DNA of 9,139 bases, from positions 1-9,139 of the forward strand of contig WJLC01000055.1 in assembly GCA_014728745.1 (NCBI GenBank), in the 5' to 3' direction. Position 1 is the first letter of the stretch, and every line of letters starts with the position of its first letter. Below, piece after piece: positions 1-8,143 of this stretch. Both the position numbers and the translations under genes were made by a program. Under the pieces are notes generated by a model that had not been told where the DNA came from, did not search any database, and worked only from the letters and a program-made list of their open reading frames with translations. The stretch comes from Candidatus Pacearchaeota archaeon. Its GTDB lineage: Archaea; Nanobdellota; Nanobdellia; Pacearchaeales; GW2011-AR1.

Positions 1-18
1 AAAAAGAAGAAAAAGTAA
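1..18 (+). CDS. Possible 3' end of an upstream gene (poly-lysine tail)
   Basis: Reading from base 1, the first five codons all encode lysine and are followed by TAA. Lysine-rich C-termini are common in AT-rich archaeal proteins, and a T-rich tract follows at once, as expected after a gene. With only five codons visible, no function can be given and chance cannot be excluded. Confidence 0.3.
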   Translation, partial: KKKKK

Positions 19-69
19 TTTTTGTTTAATTTTTTTATTTCTCTTCTTATTTTTTATTTTTTTATTTTT
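19..69 (+). terminator. T-rich tract, candidate archaeal terminator
   Basis: This stretch is almost entirely T on the plus strand, broken by a few A, G and C bases, with several runs of five to seven T. Archaeal RNA polymerase terminates at T-runs on the non-template strand without needing a hairpin. The position right after the possible stop codon at 16-18 fits that role. The tract also forms the AT-rich upstream flank of the next promoter. Confidence 0.4.
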
Positions 70-75
70 GAAAAA
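58..75 (+). repeat. 18-bp direct repeat, copy 1
   Basis: The sequence TTTTTTATTTTTGAAAAA occurs here and again, identically, at 105-122, a period of 47 bp. Each copy has a TTTTT-G-AAAAA core that is itself an inverted repeat. Low complexity makes a chance match easier than usual. Confidence 0.6.
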
Positions 76-88
76 TTAATGTTTTAAT

Positions 89-102
89 GTCTAAAAAAAG
101 AC
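89..102 (+). other. Short hairpin before a T-rich run
   Basis: GTCT at 89-92 pairs with AGAC at 99-102 around an A6 loop, followed by a T-rich stretch at 103-116. It resembles a weak terminator between the upstream gene and the 68-aa gene. A four-base-pair stem is marginal. Confidence 0.2.
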
Positions 103-104
103 TA

Positions 105-122
105 TTTTTTATTTTTGAAAAA
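105..122 (+). repeat. 18-bp direct repeat, copy 2, abutting the TATA box
   Basis: This is a perfect copy of 58-75. It ends one base before the TATA-like element at 124-133, where archaeal activators or the BRE-binding factor TFB contact DNA. That position suggests, without proving, a regulatory role for the pair. Confidence 0.6.
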
Positions 123-123
123 C

Positions 124-133
124 TATTTAAAGA
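124..133 (+). promoter_or_regulatory. TATA box for the 68-aa membrane protein gene
   Basis: The TATTTAAAGA element holds a TTTAAA core at 126-131. The usual archaeal spacing puts transcription start near 152-156, giving a leader of about 30 nt that includes the strong Shine-Dalgarno site at 167-173. Confidence 0.5.
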
Positions 134-166
134 GTAAAAACAACATAATTATATTAAACCGATAAA

Positions 167-173
167 AGGAGGT
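167..173 (+). promoter_or_regulatory. Strong Shine-Dalgarno site (AGGAGGT)
   Basis: AGGAGGT is a near-perfect complement to the 16S rRNA 3' end and lies 10 nt before the ATG at 184. It is the best ribosome-binding site in the window. Several other genes here appear leaderless, so this one is probably under stronger translational drive. Confidence 0.75.
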
Positions 174-183
174 TGAAAATATA

Positions 184-390
184 ATGGCAAAAAACGGAGG
201 AATGAGTACTCTTGTTACTTTTATTGCATGGCTAACTGGCGTAATTGTTTCATTAGCAGTAGGTTTCGGACTTGTTGGCGGAACATTAGCAGTGCCTTAT
301 TTAGGTGTTCTTAATGAGATAGCTGGTTGGGTTGTAGTAGTTGTAACAATTTTAGGAGCAATTATGGCTATAGCTGGCAAGTTTAAGTAA
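184..390 (+). CDS. Small two-helix membrane protein, 68 aa
   Basis: The protein is short and hydrophobic. A Gly/Ala/Val-rich segment spans about residues 8-31 and a second about 46-65; the N-terminus (MAKNGG) and the C-terminus (GKFK) are short and basic. No catalytic motif is visible, and I do not recognise a named family. Proteins of this size and style recur in DPANN genomes, but that is recollection, not a search. The ATG at 184 is chosen because AGGAGGT sits 10 nt upstream. Met7 (ATG at 202) is preceded by GGAGGA only one base away, too close to be used. TATA box, strong SD and a hairpin at the stop codon suggest an independent, well-expressed single-gene transcript. Its role could be structural or in membrane organisation; nothing in the sequence decides. 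Confidence 0.75.
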   Translation: MAKNGGMSTLVTFIAWLTGVIVSLAVGFGLVGGTLAVPYLGVLNEIAGWVVVVVTILGAIMAIAGKFK

Positions 391-411
391 AACTAGCCTT
401 TAATTAATTTT
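376..411 (+). terminator. Hairpin plus T-rich tail at the end of the 68-aa gene
   Basis: GGC (376-378) and AGTTT (380-384) pair with AAACT (390-394) and GCC (396-398), with one A-A mismatch and the loop AAGTA. A T-rich tail follows from 399. The stem spans the stop codon at 388-390. The 14-bp palindrome ATTTTAATTAAAAT lies just beyond at 407-420, and further T-runs occur at 448-474. Together these probably end the transcript. Confidence 0.4.
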
Positions 412-475
412 AATTAAAATCAGCTTTAGTTAAATTCAACAACCGACTTTTATTTTTTTATTTTTTTACTTTTTC

Positions 476-489
476 TTTATATTTTTAAA
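476..489 (+). promoter_or_regulatory. TATA box of the methylthiotransferase gene (leaderless)
   Basis: TTTATATTTTTAAA is centred about 28 bp before the ATG at 511, so transcription should begin at or next to the start codon. No Shine-Dalgarno is present between them, which agrees with a leaderless mRNA. Confidence 0.55.
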
Positions 490-510
490 CTGGCATTTGA
501 TTATTTTATT

Positions 511-1851
511 ATGGCAGGAAATTCACAAAACAAGCATTTTATTTCAGAAGTTTATTTTGAAACCTATGGATGCACTGCAAATCTCAATTCTAGTGAAATA
601 ATGAAAGGGCTTGTCAAACAGGCAGGACTGGAAATAACCAATAATATTGAGATAGCAGATTTGATTATCATTAATTCTTGCATTGTTAAAGGCTCTACCC
701 AGGAAAAAATAAGAAGAAGGGTTTCAGATTTGTTGAAAAAGGGAAAGAGAGTTGTTTTAACAGGATGCATGCCAAGGCTGAACAAAAAGAAGTTTTTGAA
801 AAAAGAAAACCTTTTTCTTCTTGATACAAAAAGAGCAACAGATATAATTCGTTTGATTCAAGATATAGTAAATGGCAATTGCAATTCTTCTTGTGACAAG
901 TATCTTAAACCTAATGATGAGATAAAAGCAGCTCTTCCAAAAATTTCATCTGAAAAGCAGATTGGCATCACGCAAATTTCTGAAGGATGCTTAGGAGATT
1001 GCACTTACTGTGTTGTTCGTCTGGCAAAAGGAAAGTTGTTTTCTTACCCAAAAGAAAAAATCCTTAAATCTATAAAAAGAGATGTTGAAGCAGGATGCAA
1101 TGAAATATGGATAACAAGCCAGGACAATGCAGCTTATGGAAATGATATATCCAATAAAGATGGCAAGAAAAAGTATCTTCTTCCTGAACTTCTTGAAAAT
1201 ATTTTGAAAATAAAAGGAAGATTTTTTGTAAGGCTTGGAATGATGAATCCTAATAATGTTTTGAAGATTCTTCCAGAGCTTATTGAATTATACAAGAATC
1301 CAAAGATGTTCAAGTTTCTTCATATCCCAATACAATCAGGAAGCAATAAGATTTTGAAGGAAATGAATAGGAAATACAAGATAAAAGATGTTTTGAAAAT
1401 TATTAAGGAATTTAAAAGAGAAATCCCTGAGATTGTAATTTCCACAGATATTATTGTTGGGTATCCTGGGGAAACACAAGAAGATTTTCTTAAAACCTTA
1501 AATGTTGTAAGTAAAATAAAGCCAGAGATTTTAAACAGAAGTAATTTTAGTTCTAGATCTGGAACACCTGCAGCAGACTTAAAACCAATAAAACCTAGAA
1601 TCATGAAAAAGCGTTCAAATCAATTAATGAAGTTGCATTTGCAGATTTGTAAGGAATTGCAAAAGCCATGGATAGGAAAAGAGATTAAGGTTCTTGTAGA
1701 TAAAAAAGGATTTGAGAATACCTGGCTTGCTAGAACTTCGAGTTACAAGCTTGTGGCTGTTCATTCAAAAGAAAACCTTTTGGGAAAAAGAATTAATGTA
1801 AAAGTAAAAGGTTCTTCTCCTCATTATCTTTTAGCAGAGACAATCAAATAG
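511..1851 (+). CDS. tRNA t6A37 methylthiotransferase, archaeal e-MtaB type
   Basis: This radical-SAM enzyme converts N6-threonylcarbamoyladenosine at position 37 of ANN-decoding tRNAs to the 2-methylthio form (ms2t6A), supporting accurate decoding. The 446 aa show the full methylthiotransferase layout. The N-terminal UPF0004 domain (about 13-120) has Cys21 (YGCTAN), Cys57 (NSCIVKG) and Cys86 (TGCMP), the three ligands of the auxiliary 4Fe-4S cluster. The radical-SAM core (about 150-380) has CLGDCTYC with Cys160, Cys164 and Cys167 binding the SAM cluster. A TRAM RNA-binding domain occupies about 386-446. Later core motifs such as HIPIQSGS (271-278) and DIIVGYPGET (313-322) are intact. The family also includes bacterial MiaB and RimO. 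The archaeal/CDKAL1-like branch is inferred from the overall pattern and host. The first ATG is used because a TATA box lies 28 bp upstream. The gene appears complete and independently transcribed. Confidence 0.9.
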   Translation: MAGNSQNKHFISEVYFETYGCTANLNSSEIMKGLVKQAGLEITNNIEIADLIIINSCIVKGSTQEKIRRRVSDLLKKGKRVVLTGCMPRLNKKKFLKKENLFLLDTKRATDIIRLIQDIVNGNCNSSCDKYLKPNDEIKAALPKISSEKQIGITQISEGCLGDCTYCVVRLAKGKLFSYPKEKILKSIKRDVEAGCNEIWITSQDNAAYGNDISNKDGKKKYLLPELLENILKIKGRFFVRLGMMNPNNVLKILPELIELYKNPKMFKFLHIPIQSGSNKILKEMNRKYKIKDVLKIIKEFKREIPEIVISTDIIVGYPGETQEDFLKTLNVVSKIKPEILNRSNFSSRSGTPAADLKPIKPRIMKKRSNQLMKLHLQICKELQKPWIGKEIKVLVDKKGFENTWLARTSSYKLVAVHSKENLLGKRINVKVKGSSPHYLLAETIK

Positions 1852-1856
1852 CGTAA

Positions 1857-1864
1857 TTTATATA
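1857..1864 (+). promoter_or_regulatory. Consensus TATA box deciding the start of the next gene
   Basis: TTTATATA matches the archaeal box A consensus. Its centre is about 26 bp before the ATG at 1886 but only about 14 bp before the ATG at 1874. Transcription starting at the usual distance would exclude the first ATG and place the second at the 5' end of a leaderless mRNA. Confidence 0.65.
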
Positions 1865-1885
1865 TTTCATTTTATGTTTTATTTT

Positions 1886-2467
1886 ATGAGAAAGGAAAAA
1901 AGAATAAGAGAGATAGCAATATTTTCAATAATCCTTGCATTAGTAATCTCTTTGATAATAATTTTATTTTTTGTAAGCCCTCAGGAAATAGTTTCTATGT
2001 TAGGGGTTAGTAATGCATTTGCATTTACTTTTTTAACATCTTTTTTTGCAGGATTTTCTGCTTGGACTTCTTTTTCATTTGTAGCAGTCTTAATAACATT
2101 CACCCTAGGAGGACTTAATTTCTTTTATCTTGGGCTAATTTCAGGAGCAGGCCTGATTATTGGAGATTTTCTGATGTTTTTTCTAAGTTCTAAAGCCAGG
2201 AACATTGCATCATCTTCTTCTGAAAAATGGGAGAAAAGACTAAGAAAACTTACAAAAATATTTCAAGGAAAGCCTAGAAAATTAATCCCTTTTTTGACAT
2301 TTGTTTATATGGGATTAACACCTTTTCCAAATGATTTGCTGATAATATTTTTAGCCTTGATTAAGATGCCAATAAAAAAACTCTATATTCCTATAATCTT
2401 AGGAGATTTAACCTATCCTCTTATGATAACTTTTTTGACAGCTAAAGGGGTTATCCTTTTTACTTAA
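1886..2467 (+). CDS. VTT/DedA-like polytopic membrane protein
   Basis: The protein has 193 aa from this start. In numbering from the upstream ATG at 1874, hydrophobic segments lie at about 13-34, 48-75, 78-104, 137-161 and 166-190. A basic cytoplasmic-looking loop sits at about 107-137. Motifs GLIIGDFL (93-100), MGLTPFPNDLL (146-156) and PIILGDL (173-179) resemble the VTT (SNARE-associated/DedA/YqaA) fold, where a Pro-containing re-entrant segment and Gly-Asp motifs recur. Members are linked to lipid scrambling or transport and membrane homeostasis, but no substrate can be read here. The start at 1886 (MRKEKR) is preferred over 1874 because of TATA-box spacing; the longer version adds only MFYF. 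The gene begins 34 bp after the methylthiotransferase with its own promoter, so it is probably not its operon partner. An unrelated polytopic protein remains possible. Confidence 0.7.
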   Translation: MRKEKRIREIAIFSIILALVISLIIILFFVSPQEIVSMLGVSNAFAFTFLTSFFAGFSAWTSFSFVAVLITFTLGGLNFFYLGLISGAGLIIGDFLMFFLSSKARNIASSSSEKWEKRLRKLTKIFQGKPRKLIPFLTFVYMGLTPFPNDLLIIFLALIKMPIKKLYIPIILGDLTYPLMITFLTAKGVILFT

Positions 2468-2476
2468 CCTTCAAAG

Positions 2477-2488
2477 AATATTTAAATT
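2477..2488 (+). promoter_or_regulatory. TATA box of the MFS transporter gene
   Basis: AATATTTAAATT is centred near 2483, predicting transcription start around 2507-2511. This gives a leader of about 20 nt, just long enough to carry the Shine-Dalgarno at 2512-2521. Confidence 0.5.
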
Positions 2489-2511
2489 AACTCTTGTTTA
2501 ATAGGGAATAA

Positions 2512-2521
2512 GAAAGGTGAT
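2512..2521 (+). promoter_or_regulatory. Shine-Dalgarno site (GGTGAT core)
   Basis: GAAAGGTGAT contains GGTGAT, complementary to the archaeal 16S 3' end, ending 8 nt before the ATG at 2530. It supports that start codon. Confidence 0.6.
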
Positions 2522-2529
2522 ATTTCAAA

Positions 2530-3657
2530 ATGAAAAAAGGTGAAAAAAATATTTGGTTTTTAGGAGGAAGCAGTTTTTTTAATGATATTGGAAGTGAGAT
2601 GATTGCTCCAATACTCCCTTTTTTAATTACTGGATTAGGAGGAGGGGGCTTAGCTATAGGAGCTTTGTCTGGATTAAGAGAAGGGCTCGCAGCAATTGTT
2701 AAATTATTTGGCGGATGGTACTCAGACAAGGTGGGAAAAAGAATGCCTTTTGTTTTTTTAGGTTATTTAGTTTCAGTTATTTCAAGATTTCTTTTGGCGT
2801 TGGCAGCTTCTTGGCAGTATGTTATTGCATTTGTATCAGTAGAGAGAGTAGGCAAGGCAAGAGATGCCCCAAGAGATGCGTTAATTCCTGAATTCACTAA
2901 GAAAAGAGGAAGAGGTTATGGAATTCAGCAGATGTTAGACACAGGAGGAGCAATACTTGGCTCAATACTTGTGCTTTTTCTTCTTTGGAAATTCTCAATG
3001 AGTTTTACATCAATAATTCTTATAGCAGGAGCAATTTCTGTTTTTTCTCTTGTTCCATTGTTTTTTGTAAAAGAGCCAAAATCAAAACCTCAAAAGCATA
3101 CAATGTTTAAAGGAGTAAAATCCTTTAGCGGAAAATTAAAGTATTTTATTTTTGTGATGACTGTCTTTACATTAGTTAATTTTGGATTATACATGTTCTT
3201 AATCTTAAGAGCTAAGGAAATTACTGGAAGCAGAATTGCTGCAATTGCATTAGGTGTTTTGTTTAATTTTGTTTGGGCAGGTTTTTCCATACCTTTTGGA
3301 AGTCTTTCAGATAAGATAGGAAGAAAAAAGGTTTTGATAGGGGGATATTCCTTATTCTTTATAGTAACTCTAGGGTTTGTTTATTTACAGGATGTTACCT
3401 CTTTAATTTTCTTATTTGTGCTTTATGCCTTGGTATGGGCAGTCACTAACACTGTTCCTAGAGCATACATATCTGACTTGTCTGGAACTAAAAGAGGAAC
3501 AGCTCATGGATTTTATCAGTTTATGATAGGAATAATCAGTATTGTTGGAGGTTTAATTGCAGGAGCACTATGGGATATTTCTCCAGAAGTAATGTTTACA
3601 TACATGTCAGTAGTTGCCTTGCTAAGCATAGTTCTTCTAATATTTGTAAGAGATTAG
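2530..3657 (+). CDS. Major facilitator superfamily transporter
   Basis: This 375-aa membrane transporter probably has 12 helices, at the short end for MFS proteins. MFS motif A appears in both halves: GWYSDKVGKR at 62-71 (loop 2-3) and GSLSDKIGRKK at 257-267 (loop 8-9), showing the internal duplication. ERVGKARDAPRDALIPE at 105-121 corresponds to the loop 4-5 signature R-x-G-K-x-R-x-x-P-R-D-A-L of a common prokaryotic efflux-like subgroup. The central loop (about 183-205) is basic. Substrate and direction cannot be told from sequence; drug, sugar or metabolite export are all possible. A TATA box and SD give it its own promoter. It ends 16 bp from a convergent small membrane protein gene, beyond which lies a TrmB-type regulator. 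Such regulators often control sugar uptake, but a regulatory link is only a guess. Confidence 0.85.
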   Translation: MKKGEKNIWFLGGSSFFNDIGSEMIAPILPFLITGLGGGGLAIGALSGLREGLAAIVKLFGGWYSDKVGKRMPFVFLGYLVSVISRFLLALAASWQYVIAFVSVERVGKARDAPRDALIPEFTKKRGRGYGIQQMLDTGGAILGSILVLFLLWKFSMSFTSIILIAGAISVFSLVPLFFVKEPKSKPQKHTMFKGVKSFSGKLKYFIFVMTVFTLVNFGLYMFLILRAKEITGSRIAAIALGVLFNFVWAGFSIPFGSLSDKIGRKKVLIGGYSLFFIVTLGFVYLQDVTSLIFLFVLYALVWAVTNTVPRAYISDLSGTKRGTAHGFYQFMIGIISIVGGLIAGALWDISPEVMFTYMSVVALLSIVLLIFVRD

Positions 3658-3673
3658 TGAAGAAAATACAATT

Positions 3674-3883
3674 TTAGGCTTTAACATATTTCATGAAAGG
3701 CTTCCATGATAGGATCACTGTTGCTGCTAAATACCATCCCCAATGAACCTTCATCAGCAGGTCGTGCAATGCAGGCCATGCAGTGATTAAAAACAGCACA
3801 AATGCAGCAGTTGCAGCCTTAAGGCACCCAACATCACATCTGTTAAGCTTTTTCATGCATTTTTCAGTTTTACTTTTTGCCAT
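3674..3883 (-). CDS. Small two-helix membrane protein with N-terminal cysteines, 69 aa
   Basis: A basic N-terminus carries Cys9, Cys16 and Cys20 in KCMKKLNRCDVGC. Two hydrophobic segments follow at about 22-42 and 46-61, the second Trp-rich (HWGWYLAATVILSW), with a basic end (KPFMKYVKA). The cysteines sit just before the first helix and could bind metal or form disulfides. I do not recognise a named family. The gene starts 33 bp after the stop of the TrmB-type regulator in the same direction and has no clear TATA box or SD of its own, so co-transcription with the regulator is likely. It converges on the MFS gene with 16 bp between stops, too little for separate T-rich terminators. Confidence 0.7.
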   Translation of the reverse strand: MAKSKTEKCMKKLNRCDVGCLKAATAAFVLFLITAWPALHDLLMKVHWGWYLAATVILSWKPFMKYVKA

Positions 3884-3916
3884 TATGATTATTTATTGCT
3901 TTTAACTTTTGCACAA

Positions 3917-4723
3917 TTATTTGACTTTCTTCATATCTTTCCAAGCTAGCTCAAATAATGATTCAAGAGCCTGAGCAAAGAATTCTGTATTAATCCAGAC
4001 ACCTATGTCATAATTAGGATGGAATTTTTCATCATCCAAGAGCATAAACATAAGCTCTTTAGAATCAACTATCATAAATCTTGCCTTTGTTCTCTGGAAG
4101 TTTTTAACTTCAGCAACTTTCTTAAAATCTTTTGCAATTTTCTTGTTGTTTTTATCTATAGGTGCAGCAACTCTAATCTTAACACCTCTCTTTTTCACTT
4201 TTTCAAGACTTGGCATCAAAGCCTCTAATTTTCTGTTAAGTCCTTCAGCTGTTGTAACAAGAGTAATTGTCTCTTCAGCATTTCTTATCATCATATCAAG
4301 ATGATTGTAAAGATTTTGTCTTCCTTTAAGTGAACCACTTAAGTCAGTAGGCTCAACAAATTTAACACCTTGTTCAAATAATCCTGAAAGTTCTTGAAGA
4401 ACATCATCATCTTTTAATTTTTCTAATCTTTTTGTTTTTTCCTTCGCATTTTTCATAAGGTTTCTTTTAACTCTTTCAACAACTTCTTTTGGTTTTAATG
4501 CAATGAACTTAATAGGTTTCCCTAGTTTCATAACAATAAATCCTTTTTTCTCTAAGCTCTCTAGAATATCATAAGTTCTTGATCTTGGAACATCAGAAAT
4601 ATTGCTCAACTCTCCGGCAGTTGAAGTTCCCCTTGAAAGAAGCGCTGTCCATACCTTAACCTCATAAAGATTCAGGTCAAATATTTTTCGCAACCTTCCT
4701 AAAAATTCTTCCTTTACTATCAT
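3917..4723 (-). CDS. TrmB-family transcriptional regulator
   Basis: This is a 268-aa DNA-binding regulator. The N-terminal winged helix-turn-helix covers about residues 10-80. The stretch LYEVKVWTALLSRG (19-32) followed by TAGELSNISDVPRSRTYDI (35-53) is the typical TrmB pattern, including the recognition helix PRSRTYDILESLEKKGF. A charged, probably coiled linker follows (about 80-112). The C-terminal part (about 120-265) resembles the phospholipase-D-like effector domain of TrmB proteins, with paired segments ending in KARFMIVDSKELMFML (213-228). The family binds sugars or other metabolites and represses or activates promoters. The effector and targets here are unknown; an MFS gene and a small membrane protein are nearby. 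A TATA box 27 bp before the ATG indicates a leaderless mRNA. The gene lies 99 bp downstream of ileS and is probably transcribed separately from it. Confidence 0.85.
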   Translation of the reverse strand: MIVKEEFLGRLRKIFDLNLYEVKVWTALLSRGTSTAGELSNISDVPRSRTYDILESLEKKGFIVMKLGKPIKFIALKPKEVVERVKRNLMKNAKEKTKRLEKLKDDDVLQELSGLFEQGVKFVEPTDLSGSLKGRQNLYNHLDMMIRNAEETITLVTTAEGLNRKLEALMPSLEKVKKRGVKIRVAAPIDKNNKKIAKDFKKVAEVKNFQRTKARFMIVDSKELMFMLLDDEKFHPNYDIGVWINTEFFAQALESLFELAWKDMKKVK

Positions 4724-4745
4724 TTTATTTTAAGCTTATTTTTCT

Positions 4746-4755
4746 TTTTAAATAT
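4746..4755 (-). promoter_or_regulatory. TATA box of the TrmB-type regulator (leaderless)
   Basis: On the minus strand this reads ATATTTAAAA, centred 27 bp before the ATG at 4723, with no Shine-Dalgarno between. The spacing is textbook for an archaeal leaderless transcript. Confidence 0.65.
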
Positions 4756-4822
4756 TATTATGATTAAAGAGTGAACTTATCAACCCAACCTTTAAGAGTC
4801 AATAATTGAGGTTATTATTGAA

Positions 4823-7682
<2,860 letters not shown>

Positions 7683-7732
7683 CTCTCTGTTATTCTCTTT
7701 GTCCTTGTTCTTTATCCTATGTATTTTTTTTA

Positions 7733-7745
7733 CCTTTTAAATTTA
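7733..7745 (-). promoter_or_regulatory. Candidate TATA box for ileS
   Basis: On the minus strand this reads TAAATTTAAAAGG and overlaps the stop codon of the 80-aa gene. It would start transcription near 7713-7716 and give ileS a leader of about 70 nt made of a purine-rich stretch followed by the AAT run. If it is used, ileS does not depend on the promoter upstream of the 80-aa gene. Confidence 0.4.
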
Positions 7746-7985
7746 TTCAAAACACTCTTGCCTTAAATACCCCAACACTGAACTGAATTGATATTCTATG
7801 AATTCTTTTTCTTCTTTATCTAATTTTTCAAAATATTCCAGAACTCTTTTGGTTCTTTCTGAAGGTGTCTCACCAATATCTGACTTTCTAAATGATACAT
7901 CATAAAATTCATGCGCAACTTTGGCAAGCCTGCTAGAATCATCATTCAGTTCCTTTATATGTTTTGCAGTTATATCTCTAGTCAT
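7743..7985 (-). CDS. Unrecognised 80-aa soluble protein preceding ileS
   Basis: The sequence is highly charged and probably all-helical. Helix-like stretches cover about residues 5-28, a middle segment SERTKRVLEYFEKLDKEEKEF (from residue 42) and the tail IEYQFSSVLGYLRQ. It has one cysteine (Cys78), no membrane segment and no catalytic motif I can name. Balanced amino-acid composition in an AT-rich setting argues that it is a real gene. It reads in the same direction as ileS, 97 bp upstream, so they may be co-transcribed. No TATA box lies at leaderless distance from its ATG. The nearest good one (8111-8123) implies a leader of about 100 nt holding an Ile-rich mini-ORF and a hairpin. A weak SD (AGGA, 7992-7995) lies 6 nt before the ATG. 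Confidence 0.6.
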   Translation of the reverse strand: MTRDITAKHIKELNDDSSRLAKVAHEFYDVSFRKSDIGETPSERTKRVLEYFEKLDKEEKEFIEYQFSSVLGYLRQECFE

Positions 7986-7995
7986 TGAATTTCCT

Positions 7996-8020
7996 GCAAA
8001 CCCGTAAGAATAGAGTCTGC
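7996..8020 (-). promoter_or_regulatory. Hairpin in the leader of the 80-aa gene
   Basis: As minus-strand RNA, GCAGACUC (8020-8013) pairs with GGGUUUGC (8003-7996) through eight base pairs, two of them G-U, enclosing the nine-base loop UAUUCUUAC. It begins three bases after the stop of the mini-ORF at 8024-8089. It ends directly against the AGGA element before the 80-aa start, so folding or melting could alter ribosome access. Function is inferred. Confidence 0.4.
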
Positions 8021-8023
8021 TTT

Positions 8024-8089
8024 TTAGATAATAATAGCTATAATAGAAATGTTTTCAATTCCAATTCTGTTTTGGATATTCATAGCCAT
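8024..8089 (-). CDS. Possible isoleucine-rich leader peptide ORF, 21 codons
   Basis: ATG at 8089 opens a 21-codon frame ending in TAA at 8024-8026. Nine of the 21 codons are Ile (ATT, ATC and ATA), and the peptide ends SIIAIII. A TATA box centred 26-27 bp upstream would make this ATG the exact 5' end of a leaderless transcript. A hairpin follows the stop by three bases, then the 80-aa gene, then ileS. This is the layout expected of an Ile-sensing leader peptide. Against this: AT-rich intergenic DNA encodes many Ile codons, the same frame is open all the way back to the dphB stop with 4 Ile in the preceding 18 codons, and no archaeal attenuator of this kind is known to me. Translation is unproven. 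Confidence 0.3.
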   Translation of the reverse strand: MAMNIQNRIGIENISIIAIII

Positions 8090-8110
8090 TAAATTAATAA
8101 TAGAAACCAG

Positions 8111-8123
8111 GTATTTAAATTTT
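8111..8123 (-). promoter_or_regulatory. TATA box upstream of the mini-ORF and 80-aa gene
   Basis: On the minus strand this reads AAAATTTAAATAC, with TTTAAATA at 8112-8119, beginning about 20 bp after the dphB stop. Transcription should start near 8089, which is the mini-ORF ATG. It is the only strong TATA candidate in the 158-bp gap between dphB and the 80-aa gene. Confidence 0.55.
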
Positions 8124-8143
8124 ATTCCAATCAAAAGATTCAA

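Noticed and set aside
202..204. Internal ATG (Met7) as start of the 68-aa protein
   Set aside because: The GGAGGA before it is only one base away, whereas the ATG at 184 has AGGAGGT at a proper 10-nt spacing.
564..785. Minus-strand open frame opposite the methylthiotransferase gene
   Set aside because: It overlaps a well-supported gene with intact cluster-binding motifs, has no promoter or SD, and its composition is that of an antisense shadow.
7996..8025. Plus-strand intrinsic terminator (hairpin followed by TTTTT)
   Set aside because: The plus-strand version has A-C mismatches where the minus-strand RNA has G-U pairs, and no plus-strand gene lies upstream of it.
7986..8143. Possible tRNA or C/D-box guide RNA in the longest gap on the minus-strand side
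   Set aside because: No cloverleaf, TPsiC-like GTTCRA element or C/D box motifs were found. The single hairpin has a nine-base loop unlike an anticodon arm.
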